From NCBI GenBank assembly GCA_050289385.1, contig JBNKFQ010000314.1, positions 1-9,075 of the forward strand: a stretch of 9,075 nucleotides of DNA, given 5' to 3'. The DNA comes from JBNKFQ01 sp050289385 (lineage in GTDB: Bacteria; Pseudomonadota; Gammaproteobacteria; Pseudomonadales; Porticoccaceae). The position numbers were made by a program, and so were the translations under genes. The notes under the pieces are model-generated. The model searched no databases, was not told the origin of the DNA, and was given only the letters and a program-made list of their open reading frames with translations. The number at the start of each line of letters is the position of its first letter. The stretch's first letter is position 1. This document shows, one piece after another, positions 1 through 6,302 of this stretch.

Positions 1-473
1 TAATATGCCTACTGCTTTGGCATGTAAATTCGATGAAGCTCGAATATTTAACGCTTGCGACGATTAATCAGGGTTTCAATTTGCCATTTTTTGACCTGAA
101 AATACATTTTGGTCACAAAATTGGCGGTTAAACTGCAATATATCGGGGTTTGCCAAGCCTTGCCGATCACATTGCGACTTATATCAGCGATAAGACCTAC
201 CCGTACGAGAGAATCCGGCTTAAACACAGTTTTGTGCAATTGCGGCAAATGCAGCGTCCCAGTAGCGTTGGGCTTGTGATGTACTGCCGTTGGACAGCTG
301 TTTTCGGGCCACCTGGAAGTGGAGCCAGCTAATGCCGAATGGTGGAACAGCAACGGTGAACGAACGGTGCGTAGCCAGCCTGCACACCCGGACAGGTCCA
401 TTAAGGTGACTTAAATTTACCAAATGGAACCAAATGGTCGACATAGCGATTTAACCGGCATTTACTTTGATTT
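1..473. other. Non-coding region upstream of the sigma-factor gene
   Basis: I see no convincing gene here. Two small inverted repeats lie at the left edge: ATGCC/GGCAT (5-9 and 19-23) and ATTCGA/TCGAAT (28-33 and 40-45). They could be a weak terminator of a gene to the left, but no T-tract follows. A minus-strand frame at 220-444 would encode 74 residues ending in a plausible helical stretch (RYWDAAFAAIAQ). It has no Shine-Dalgarno and overlaps two other open frames, so it is at best a gene remnant. Just before the sigma gene the 9-mer ACCAAATGG occurs twice, at 419-427 and 429-437, one helical turn apart. This could be a regulator or sigma binding site. Confidence 0.5.
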
Positions 474-1007
474 ATGCTTACAACTGTTACTTATACACAT
501 AACAAGCCGTGCCTGGTCGCTATGAAGAACCTTGTTTCCCGTTACCATGGGGCTTTACTCCGATTTTTTCACAAGCATGCCCAGAATTACTGGGATGCCG
601 AGGAGCTTGCCCAAGAGGTTTTTTGCAAGATTGTTAAACGCGACGATATTGATGACAAACGTAATCAGGAAGCCTATCTGTATACGGTGGCCTGGAGCGT
701 TTTACGTGACAAGGTACGCACCGATCGCTCCCGAAAGCGCAGTCATCATGTGTCCTTTGATGAAGAGCACTCCCCCGCCGTACATTTTTCTGTCGACCAC
801 CAGATAGACAGTGAAAACCGGTATCGGTGCTTTATCGAAGTACTCAATCAACTGGACCTGAAAACCCGAGAGATTTTTCTGTTAAACCGTTATCACGGGG
901 TAACTTACTCGGATATTGCTGTGCGATACGCCATCAGCGTAAGTTCTGTGGAAAAACACATGATGAAAGCGTTGGCGTCAATCAAAAGGGAGGTAAAAGA
1001 GTCATGA
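474..1007 (+). CDS. ECF RNA polymerase sigma factor, FecI-like
   Basis: This is a group IV (extracytoplasmic-function) sigma factor that directs RNA polymerase to a small regulon, classically iron or other TonB-dependent uptake genes. The 177-residue product has sigma region 2 at about 21-87, with the family's W-D-A-E-E-L-A-Q-E-V-F stretch at 40-50 and a basic segment (RTDRSRKR) at 82-89. Region 4 is at about 115-170, with a helix-turn-helix around YSDIAVRYAISVSSVEKHM. Neither candidate start (474 or 522, MKNLVSRYHG) has a clear ribosome site. The 522 start matches the usual FecI N-terminus better and would give 161 residues. The stop overlaps the fecR-like start (ATGA), so the two are translationally coupled. 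The family is clear; the regulon is unknown, since no receptor gene is adjacent. Confidence 0.9.
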   Translation: MLTTVTYTHNKPCLVAMKNLVSRYHGALLRFFHKHAQNYWDAEELAQEVFCKIVKRDDIDDKRNQEAYLYTVAWSVLRDKVRTDRSRKRSHHVSFDEEHSPAVHFSVDHQIDSENRYRCFIEVLNQLDLKTREIFLLNRYHGVTYSDIAVRYAISVSSVEKHMMKALASIKREVKES

Positions 1008-2116
1008 AGACGAAGAATACGCCAGATTATTCAACCCAGGCCACAGAGTGGTTTATTCGCCTGAGGTCCGATATTCGCCCGGAACAGGAGAGGCAGGAAC
1101 ATGCAGCCTGGCTGGCCGAAAACCCGCAACATCTTGCTGCCTGGCGTGAAGTTGAAGCCCTGTGGTCAATTACCGGCGAATACGCCAATCGATCAGAACT
1201 GGTCGCCATGCGCGACAGCGCCCTGCAATCGTTTGAATCTGGCCCTGCTCCACCGCAACCGGAAACCGCTGTGCCAGAGCTTCGCCGAGCAGCAAAACAG
1301 CATCGAGACCATCGCTCATCAAAATGGTCTGGGCTGTCATTTCGCTGGTGGCTGTCTGCAGCCGTTGCCGCGGTTGTGACCGTTGTTGTCCTCAACTCGG
1401 CAATGATGGAAAATCTGCTGCGACCAACAGAAATATACGAAACGGCAATTGGCGAATCCAGAGGTATTACCCTCGCTGACGGCACTGTTGTTACGCTGGA
1501 TACCCAGAGCAGGATTGTCGCCGAACTGGGCAATGACGATCGGCGCGTGGTGCTGCAAAAAGGTCAAGCGCGCTTTCAGGTGGCAGAAGACACCATGCGC
1601 CCGTTTACCGTCGCGGCCAACGAGGGTGAAATTACAGCACTTGGCACCGCCTTTGTGGTACGAAAAATCAACAGCCGTGTCGATGTCACCCTGTTGGAAG
1701 GACGGGTTGCCGTCACTCGAAGAACCGCTGCTCCCGACACCAGCCTGGAAGCAAACAGCAATCAAGTGGCCACTCTGAACCGCATCGAACTGGAGCCTGG
1801 GCAAAAAACCTCTTATTCAAATCAGGGGGTTCTGCCAGCGAGCAAAGCCAATATCCTGCAAGCAACCGCCTGGCAAAAAGGACGTCTGGTATTTGAAGAC
1901 AACCCTCTGTCAGAAGTGCTTAAAGATCTCAACCGCTACTCGCGCAAAAAAATCCTGCTCGGCGATGACAATATGCAAGACATACGAATCACCGGTGTAT
2001 TTAAAACCGGCGACCATGGCAAAGCTGTCACTGCTCTCAAGGCCTACTTCCCAATGCGAGTCATCGCTGATGGCAAGGGCAACTATGTGTTGTTGCAGCG
2101 TCGCGAGACGGAGTAG
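1004..2116 (+). CDS. FecR-family anti-sigma factor / signal transducer with C-terminal STN-like domain
   Basis: This is an inner-membrane regulator that holds the partner ECF sigma factor until a periplasmic signal arrives, normally from a TonB-dependent receptor. The start at 1004 is chosen because it overlaps the sigma stop (ATGA) and has GGGAGG at 988-993; the open frame further upstream is only read-through. The 370 residues divide into a cytoplasmic sigma-binding domain (about 10-58, ATEWFIRL...HLAAWREVEALW), a Pro/Arg-rich linker, one membrane helix (about 116-134), a periplasmic FecR domain (about 143-238, with GESRGITLADGTVVTLDT) and an STN-like domain (about 295-365, with LVFEDNPLSEVLKDLNRY). 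It forms an operon with the sigma gene. No TonB receptor follows: the next gene is convergent, which is unusual for this family. Confidence 0.92.
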   Translation: MKTKNTPDYSTQATEWFIRLRSDIRPEQERQEHAAWLAENPQHLAAWREVEALWSITGEYANRSELVAMRDSALQSFESGPAPPQPETAVPELRRAAKQHRDHRSSKWSGLSFRWWLSAAVAAVVTVVVLNSAMMENLLRPTEIYETAIGESRGITLADGTVVTLDTQSRIVAELGNDDRRVVLQKGQARFQVAEDTMRPFTVAANEGEITALGTAFVVRKINSRVDVTLLEGRVAVTRRTAAPDTSLEANSNQVATLNRIELEPGQKTSYSNQGVLPASKANILQATAWQKGRLVFEDNPLSEVLKDLNRYSRKKILLGDDNMQDIRITGVFKTGDHGKAVTALKAYFPMRVIADGKGNYVLLQRRETE

Positions 2117-2132
2117 AACGCGCAGAGTCAGG

Positions 2133-2181
2133 GTTGGAAGTTGGAAGTTGGAAGTTGGAAGTTGGAAGTTGGAAGTTGGAA
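2133..2181 (+). repeat. Heptad array 1: seven perfect copies of GTTGGAA
   Basis: Seven identical 7-bp units run without interruption, starting 16 bp after the fecR-like stop codon. The unit reads GTTGGAA on the fecR coding strand. It faces array 2 (2256-2325), which carries the same kind of unit on the other strand. The repeat is non-coding. Its perfect identity implies recent expansion by slippage or homogenisation. It may double as the 5' arm of a read-through-limiting hairpin. Confidence 0.95.
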
Positions 2182-2255
2182 ATTAAAGCACACTAAAACT
2201 GCGTATTGTGCGATTCAGGCACCAGGTTTTCCCCTCTGGTACAGCGGGTAATTTT
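2182..2255. other. Spacer between facing heptad arrays, hairpin-prone
   Basis: This 74-bp spacer holds no open frame of note. It contains the short inverted repeat ACCAG/CTGGT (2221-2225 and 2236-2240). CAGGCA at 2216-2221 is complementary to TGCCTG at 2262-2267 inside array 2. Together with the flanking arrays this allows a nested cruciform or RNA hairpin between the convergent fecR-like and gntR-like genes. It may serve as a two-way transcription terminator, although no T-tract is present. Confidence 0.5.
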
Positions 2256-2325
2256 CCAACCTGCCTGGTCCAACCCCTAACCTCCAACTCCTAACCTCTA
2301 ACGTCTAACGTCTAACTTCTAACAG
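2256..2325 (-). repeat. Heptad array 2: ten degenerate units, reverse orientation
   Basis: On the + strand the units read CCAACCT, GCCTGGT, CCAACCC, CTAACCT, CCAACTC, CTAACCT, CTAACGT, CTAACGT, CTAACTT, CTAACAG. Nine of ten fit CYAACNN in strict 7-bp phase; the second unit has diverged. On the minus strand this is GTTRG-type repeat, matching array 1 in inverted orientation. GUUGG of array 1 can pair with CUAAC using one G-U pair. The array runs directly into the gntR-like stop codon: the next in-phase heptad begins with that stop (CTA, 2326-2328). Confidence 0.9.
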
Positions 2326-3018
2326 CTAGTACTCCGCTACGCGACTCTCCTCCGGAAAGGAAGAGCGCACCATCTGACACAGCTCCATCAATGACATCAA
2401 GCGCAGCTTGTGATATTCCCTGACACTCTGAATCAGTTCTTCATGCTCTCCCTTGCCATACAGCCGACACAGATTCAATAATTCTGCAATTGAGTTCGGT
2501 ATCAAATCGCATTCACAAACACGAACAAAGTACAACCTGTCATTCATGCTTTGCACGCGAAGACTGATTTCGGTATTTCCTGACTGAGAGGCCAGATTCG
2601 CAAACAGGTCACCGACAATTTTGGCCTGACTGCCTGGTGCCAGATCTTCGCTCTGTGATAAGCGATTGATCATCAAAGACAGTCTGGAACATCCGGGTTT
2701 GCTGGACTTTCGCCAGTTTTTTTGGGCCGCATTGACCGACCAGGTAAGCATTAACTGATTAAATTCGTACAGATCCCGAATTTCCGACTCCGAGAGAGTC
2801 TTCATAAAAAATCCCATTTTCGGGACCATTATGATCAGGTCTTCAGCAACCAGGCGATTCAGAATTTCTCTAACCGGCGTGGTACTGACCCTGAGTTGTT
2901 CGGCGAGCGCTTCGATACTCAGACGTTCGCCAGGTGGAAAATCATAACCAACTACTTGTTCTTTGATGCTGTGATAAACACGTTTAATAATATTATCGTT
3001 TTCCGGTTTTATGACCAT
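2326..3018 (-). CDS. GntR-family transcriptional regulator with degenerate FCD-like domain
   Basis: This is a DNA-binding repressor or activator of the GntR superfamily. The 230 residues start with a winged helix-turn-helix (about 8-72: KRVYHSIKEQVVGYDFPPGERLS, recognition helix near VSTTPVREILNRL). A helical C-terminal half (about 76-212) fits the FCD ligand-binding fold of the FadR subfamily. The usual FCD metal-site pattern D-x-x-F-H is here D-L-F-A (137-140), so that histidine is missing; an EH pair remains at 191-192. Ligand binding may therefore differ from canonical acid-sensing members. The start is supported by AAGGA just before the ATG and GGAG further upstream on the minus strand. 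It converges on fecR and diverges from the peptide gene. A perfect palindrome at 3072-3086 is a likely self-operator. Confidence 0.88.
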   Translation of the reverse strand: MVIKPENDNIIKRVYHSIKEQVVGYDFPPGERLSIEALAEQLRVSTTPVREILNRLVAEDLIIMVPKMGFFMKTLSESEIRDLYEFNQLMLTWSVNAAQKNWRKSSKPGCSRLSLMINRLSQSEDLAPGSQAKIVGDLFANLASQSGNTEISLRVQSMNDRLYFVRVCECDLIPNSIAELLNLCRLYGKGEHEELIQSVREYHKLRLMSLMELCQMVRSSFPEESRVAEY

Positions 3019-3071
3019 GGTCCTTGTCTCCGGGTTATGAGGGACTTAATACATTTAATACGCCCTGCCAG

Positions 3072-3086
3072 CTGCAATAATTGCAG
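3072..3086. promoter_or_regulatory. 15-bp perfect palindrome upstream of the gntR-like gene
   Basis: CTGCAAT-A-ATTGCAG lies 54-68 bp upstream of the gntR-like start codon. It is just upstream of two possible minus-strand -10 elements (TATTAA, reading the complement of 3055-3060 and 3046-3051). GntR proteins bind short palindromes as dimers and commonly regulate themselves, so this is the best operator candidate in the region. The assignment is inferred from position and symmetry only. Confidence 0.45.
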
Positions 3087-3385
3087 AACCTCCCTTTACA
3101 CTGTACCTGAGATATGCCCCACATTAATTATGCATCAATGGAAACGATTGCCCTGCCCAGTTACCCTGCACCCACTCCACCGCATCAGTTGACACTGCGA
3201 TCTGCCCCAAACTCACTGCAGTCTGGACAATCCGATCAAATCAGTGAAAGACACATCCTGATGTACGCACTAAAGGAATTTGATTGTAGCAAAATGGCAG
3301 AAAAGTGCCATGATTTATCATTTGCAAAAAACAGCGGATCAGTTTTAAAAAAGAGCTTTCCTGTCAATCTGTTAGCGTCAAAAAT

Positions 3386-3420
3386 CAATATATCAACGCC
3401 GTTGCCAAAATAATATATTG
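3386..3420. promoter_or_regulatory. Nested palindrome, candidate operator
   Basis: The outer arms CAATATAT (3386-3393) and ATATATTG (3413-3420) are perfect inverse complements. Between them sits a second perfect palindrome, CAACG-C-CGTTG (3394-3404). The inner palindrome is not centred, so the two are probably separate sites rather than one hairpin. They lie about 350 bp upstream of the peptide gene. I cannot name the binding protein. Confidence 0.3.
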
Positions 3421-3670
3421 TTAATATATGCCTGATTCACCAATAGACAAACTACCGACTCGTTTAGTAACAAGGGCATTGGCAGGAGCTCAAGCAACGG
3501 TGTTGCTGTTTCGTAGCAATACAGTTTTTCGACCCGGATGGACCGCCCAGGGACTTGCCCGTCTCTCTCTGTCAAAATATTTATTCAGACAACAAACCTT
3601 CAATTACCACCCTGATAACCGGCGGCCAACCGGGAGCCGGGTGCCACTACGATATATCTCTTAAATATAA

Positions 3671-3681
3671 TTCATATATAG
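3671..3681 (+). promoter_or_regulatory. TTCATATATAG motif upstream of the peptide gene
   Basis: This exact 11-mer, preceded by an AT-rich ATATA element, lies 86 bp upstream of the peptide start. The same 11-mer occurs at 7590-7600, 61 bp upstream of the ABC exporter start. It could be a shared -10 region or a shared binding site, suggesting co-regulation. AT-rich sequence makes chance matches more likely, so confidence is modest. Confidence 0.35.
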
Positions 3682-3719
3682 ATATTCAAGCTTGCACTGG
3701 CCCCTCTACGATATCCCTG

Positions 3720-3744
3720 TCGAAAACAAACGTATCGAAAACAA
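3720..3744 (+). promoter_or_regulatory. Direct repeat TCGAAAACAA x2 in the peptide leader
   Basis: The 10-mer occurs at 3720-3729 and 3735-3744, a 15-bp period, 23 bp before the peptide start codon. It may be a binding site or part of the mRNA leader. The function is unknown. Confidence 0.3.
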
Positions 3745-3754
3745 GCAGGTCTTT

Positions 3755-3762
3755 AAAGGAGG
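3755..3762 (+). promoter_or_regulatory. Perfect ribosome binding site of the peptide gene
   Basis: AAAGGAGG is a near-full complement to the 16S rRNA tail, 5 bp before the ATG at 3768. It is the strongest ribosome site in the window. It fixes the start of the 53-residue peptide against the longer open frame. Confidence 0.85.
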
Positions 3763-3767
3763 CCACC

Positions 3768-3929
3768 ATGTATTCACAGGAAATGCATTCCCCAACTGTA
3801 CCCGGGGTTGATAAAAACACTATTGCGCCACCTTATTGCGTGGCACAGCAAGAAACCGATGGTGTTTATCGCTTCGGTATGATTGCCGGCAGTTCCTGTA
3901 ACCGTTTCTGGTTCAACCCCGTGCTGTAA
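3768..3929 (+). CDS. 53-residue orphan peptide, possible precursor peptide
   Basis: I do not recognise this family. The product has a polar, Pro-rich N-terminal half (residues 1-31, ending QQETD). Its C-terminal half is Gly/aromatic-rich with no acidic residue (32-53, GVYRFGMIAGSSC then NRFWFNPVL). There are two cysteines (C24 and C44), one Trp and no signal peptide or membrane helix. Reality is supported by a perfect Shine-Dalgarno at 3755-3762, ordinary codon use and a dedicated 12-bp-stem terminator starting 31 bp after the stop, so it is a one-gene transcript. Neighbours are a divergent GntR regulator, a downstream oligopeptidase and, further on, an ABC exporter. The leader-core appearance suggests a RiPP precursor or secreted peptide, but no modifying enzyme is in the window. 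A leader peptide or a small structural protein are alternatives. Confidence 0.72.
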   Translation: MYSQEMHSPTVPGVDKNTIAPPYCVAQQETDGVYRFGMIAGSSCNRFWFNPVL

Positions 3930-3960
3930 AACTTTGCTTATCCCCTACTTTGAAGCAGCG

Positions 3961-4008
3961 AAGTGTGTGGCCGCCTCACTCCAAAACTTGGCCACACACT
4001 TTTTTTTT
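3961..4008 (+). terminator. Strong intrinsic terminator after the peptide gene
   Basis: AAGTGTGTGGCC (3961-3972) pairs perfectly over 12 bp with GGCCACACACTT (3990-4001), with a 17-nt loop. The stem is followed by a run of eight to nine T residues (4000-4008). This is a textbook Rho-independent terminator. It separates the peptide transcript from prlC. Confidence 0.93.
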
Positions 4009-4104
4009 GCAACAGCGGCAAGTCGCACAGCATGAATCACAAGAACCACAGCGGGCAAAAACAGTTTGGGTTTGCCGGTTACTTCGATCGTGTTTGTTTA
4101 TCCG

Positions 4105-4152
4105 TTGCAAGATATTCGACACACAAGATTACAAAACAGCGTTACAAAACAG
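4105..4152 (+). promoter_or_regulatory. prlC: Putative prlC promoter region with tandem 11-bp repeat
   Basis: Past the terminator, TTGCAA (4105-4110) and ATTACA (4128-4133), 17 bp apart, make a weak sigma-70-like pair. TTACAAAACAG is repeated exactly at 4129-4139 and 4142-4152, a 13-bp period. The repeat overlaps the presumed -10 and could be a regulator site or a simple duplication. Confidence 0.35.
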
Positions 4153-4207
4153 AAAGACATGAAACGGAATGCAACCGCTCATCGGTCAACATAAAGGACT
4201 CTACACC

Positions 4208-6298
4208 ATGCTTAACCCGCTGTCGGAATATCAGGACTTGCCCGGTTTCAATGCCATCAGCCCCGTGCATATCGAACCTGCCATTGATCGCCTGATTCAA
4301 CAAAGTCGCAAAATGCTGGCTGTGCCGCAACAGCCCGTCGCTATCGAACCCGAATCTGCTCGCGAAGAAGCGGCGTCGAAGTCCGGCCCAGCGGCTCACG
4401 CGCAACATTTGTGGCGCACTCTTATTGCTCCGGTAGAGGCTTGTAATGATCAACTCAAGCAGGTATGGCAGTCTGTTTCGCACATCAACGCGGTTGCCCA
4501 CAACGGCGAAATGCGCCAGGCCTACCACAATGGCCTGCTCAAGTTGACCGAGTGGTGCACCGAACTAAGTCAGCACCCGGGGTTGCACGCGGCGTATCAA
4601 AAACTGGCCCAGCCCGAGGTCTATGTTCACCTGGACGAATCACAGCGCGGCGCGGTGGACCATGCCTTGCGTCAGTTTCGCTTGTCTGGCATTGCTTTGC
4701 CTGCCGAGCAAAGAAACCAGGTGGCTAACCTGCAAAAACGCCTGGCACTGTTGTCCAGCGAATTTGCCAACAATGTTATGGACGCGACTCAACACTGGTA
4801 CAAGCATGTCAGCCGACAAGATCTGGCAGGCCTGCCAGAGTCAGCGCTGAACAATGCTCGACAGGCAGCGCACGCGCGAGGCCTGCGTGGTTTTGTAATC
4901 ACTCTGGATCGGCCCTGTTACGAAGCGGTAATGACTCATGCCGACAAGCGCCAATTGCGCATCGAGATGTACCGGGCCTATACCACTCGGGCGTCGGATC
5001 GCGGGCCGGGGTTGCGGCGCTGGGACAATACAGGCCTGATCAACGACATTATGCGCTTGCGTCACTTGATGGCGAATTTGCTGGGTTTCAGAAACTACGC
5101 CGAATACGCCTTGCAATCACGTATGGCGGCATCTCCCGCCGAGGTCACCAATTTTTTGTACGATCTGGCCGACAAGGTTTTACCCCTTGCACGACACGAG
5201 ATGGCAACGCTCTGCAATTATGCAAACAGCAAGCACGGGGTGGAATACCTGCAACCATGGGACATTGAGTATTACTCGGAAAAGCTGCGGCAATCCGAAT
5301 ACGATGTTTGCGAACAGGAGCTGCGAGAGTACTTTCCGGTAGATCAGGTGGTATCGGGTATGTTCAAGGTGGCGCACCGTTTGTTTGGGCTGGAGGTTAC
5401 AGAGCAACCTTGCACCGATTGCTGGAACAGGGATGTGCGTTTTTTCAAGGTGAGTCGCAACGGTGATCCTATTGGCAATTTTTATCTGGACCTGTTTGTT
5501 CGCGACAACAAACAGGGCGGCGCGTGGATGTCTGAGTGCCGCAGTCGATATCAGGGGCCTGACGGTTTGCAACTGCCGGTGGCATACATCATTTGCAATT
5601 TCATGCCCCCCACTACAGACACTCCGTCTTTGTTGAGCCCCGAAGAGGTTACTACCCTGTTCCATGAATTTGGTCATGGTTTGCACCATCTTTTGACTCG
5701 TGTTGATGTGCCCTCGGTGGCCGGGCTCAATGGTGTACCCAGAGATGCGGTGGAACTGCCCAGCCAGTTATTGGAAAACTGGTGTTGGCAGCCGGACGTG
5801 ATTCCGATGATTTCGCGTCATTATCGAACGGGTGAACCACTACCGTCAGCATTGCTGGGAAAAATGTTGGCAGCCAGAAACTTTCAGTCGGCCATGAAGT
5901 TGGCCAAACAGTTGGAACTGGCGATGTTCGACTTTCGTTTGCACCGGGAATATTTCCCGGCCAAACCGACAGACCCGCAATTGTTGCTGGATCATGTAAG
6001 GCAGCAGATGGCTGTAGCCATGCCGCCATCGTTTAACCGTATGCAGCACAGCTTTAGCCATATTTTTGCGGACAATTACGCTTGTGGTTATTACAGTTAC
6101 CTTTGGGCCAAGGTGCTCTCTGCAGATGCATTCGCCCTGTTTGAGGAACACGGTATTTTTAATCGGGAAATCAGCGACAAATTTTTGCATCATATACTGG
6201 AGCGCGGTGGCTGCGGAGATATGATGTCCATGTATATCAGATTTCGCGGCCGCAAGCCCAATGCTGATGCGTTGTTAAGGCATAAGGGGTTGGGGTGA
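4208..6298 (+). CDS. prlC: Oligopeptidase A, M3-family zinc metallopeptidase
   Basis: This is a cytosolic thimet-type oligopeptidase that cuts short peptides, including cleaved signal peptides, into smaller fragments. The 696 residues are close to E. coli PrlC/OpdA in length and along the whole chain (start MLNPLSEYQDLPGF; later ELSGI/RLSGIALP-type and QPWDIEYYSEK segments). The zinc and catalytic motif HEFGH is at 486-490, with the third zinc ligand Glu516 in VELPSQLLENW. The Tyr-rich substrate motif (FADNYACGYYSYLW) is at 620-633. All key residues are present, so it should be active. The start at 4208 is preferred over 4169 because AAAGGA lies 9 bp upstream and the family N-terminus begins there. 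The gene follows a terminator, so it has its own promoter. Its 3' end runs within 4 bp of heptad array 3. Confidence 0.96.
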   Translation: MLNPLSEYQDLPGFNAISPVHIEPAIDRLIQQSRKMLAVPQQPVAIEPESAREEAASKSGPAAHAQHLWRTLIAPVEACNDQLKQVWQSVSHINAVAHNGEMRQAYHNGLLKLTEWCTELSQHPGLHAAYQKLAQPEVYVHLDESQRGAVDHALRQFRLSGIALPAEQRNQVANLQKRLALLSSEFANNVMDATQHWYKHVSRQDLAGLPESALNNARQAAHARGLRGFVITLDRPCYEAVMTHADKRQLRIEMYRAYTTRASDRGPGLRRWDNTGLINDIMRLRHLMANLLGFRNYAEYALQSRMAASPAEVTNFLYDLADKVLPLARHEMATLCNYANSKHGVEYLQPWDIEYYSEKLRQSEYDVCEQELREYFPVDQVVSGMFKVAHRLFGLEVTEQPCTDCWNRDVRFFKVSRNGDPIGNFYLDLFVRDNKQGGAWMSECRSRYQGPDGLQLPVAYIICNFMPPTTDTPSLLSPEEVTTLFHEFGHGLHHLLTRVDVPSVAGLNGVPRDAVELPSQLLENWCWQPDVIPMISRHYRTGEPLPSALLGKMLAARNFQSAMKLAKQLELAMFDFRLHREYFPAKPTDPQLLLDHVRQQMAVAMPPSFNRMQHSFSHIFADNYACGYYSYLWAKVLSADAFALFEEHGIFNREISDKFLHHILERGGCGDMMSMYIRFRGRKPNADALLRHKGLG

Positions 6299-6302
6299 AG
6301 AA

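Larger units (their letters stand above)
3019..3767. other. Long non-coding region between the gntR-like and peptide genes
   Basis: This 749-bp region separates two divergent genes. Open frames here (for example 3114-3413, 3428-3664 and the 5' extension of the peptide frame) lack ribosome sites and recognisable protein features, so I do not call them. The region is rich in symmetry. Besides the palindrome at 3072-3086 it has ATGGCA-6-TGCCAT (3294-3311), a nested palindrome at 3386-3420, the direct repeat CTACGATAT (3647-3655 and 3705-3713), and TCGAAAACAA twice (3720-3729 and 3735-3744). It probably holds both divergent promoters and several binding sites. A small RNA is possible but not demonstrable. 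Confidence 0.5.

Noticed and set aside
827..1003. N-terminal extension of FecR inside the sigma gene
   Set aside because: It overlaps conserved sigma region 4 codons. The ATGA overlap and GGGAGG site support the start at 1004.
1027..1804. Minus-strand open frames of 155-168 residues inside fecR
   Set aside because: They are shadow frames of a clearly coding + strand gene.
2133..2325. CRISPR array
   Set aside because: The units are 7 bp with no spacers, and there are no cas genes.
3114..3664. Open frames of 78-99 residues between gntR and the peptide gene
   Set aside because: There are no ribosome sites, the frames overlap one another, composition looks random and no family features are present.
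3555..3767. N-terminal extension of the peptide to 124 residues
   Set aside because: The perfect Shine-Dalgarno at 3755-3762 points to the ATG at 3768. The upstream frame crosses AT-rich promoter-like DNA.
3768..3929. Lasso peptide precursor
   Set aside because: No Asp or Glu occurs after D31, so a core starting at G32 cannot close a ring. A core starting at A20 (Thr at -2) would place Glu at position 10, outside the usual 7-9. No B or C maturation enzyme is in the window.
3768..4008. Transcription attenuator leader peptide controlling prlC
   Set aside because: There is no run of regulatory codons and no alternative antiterminator pairing that I can see. The terminator is separated from prlC by 200 bp with its own possible promoter.
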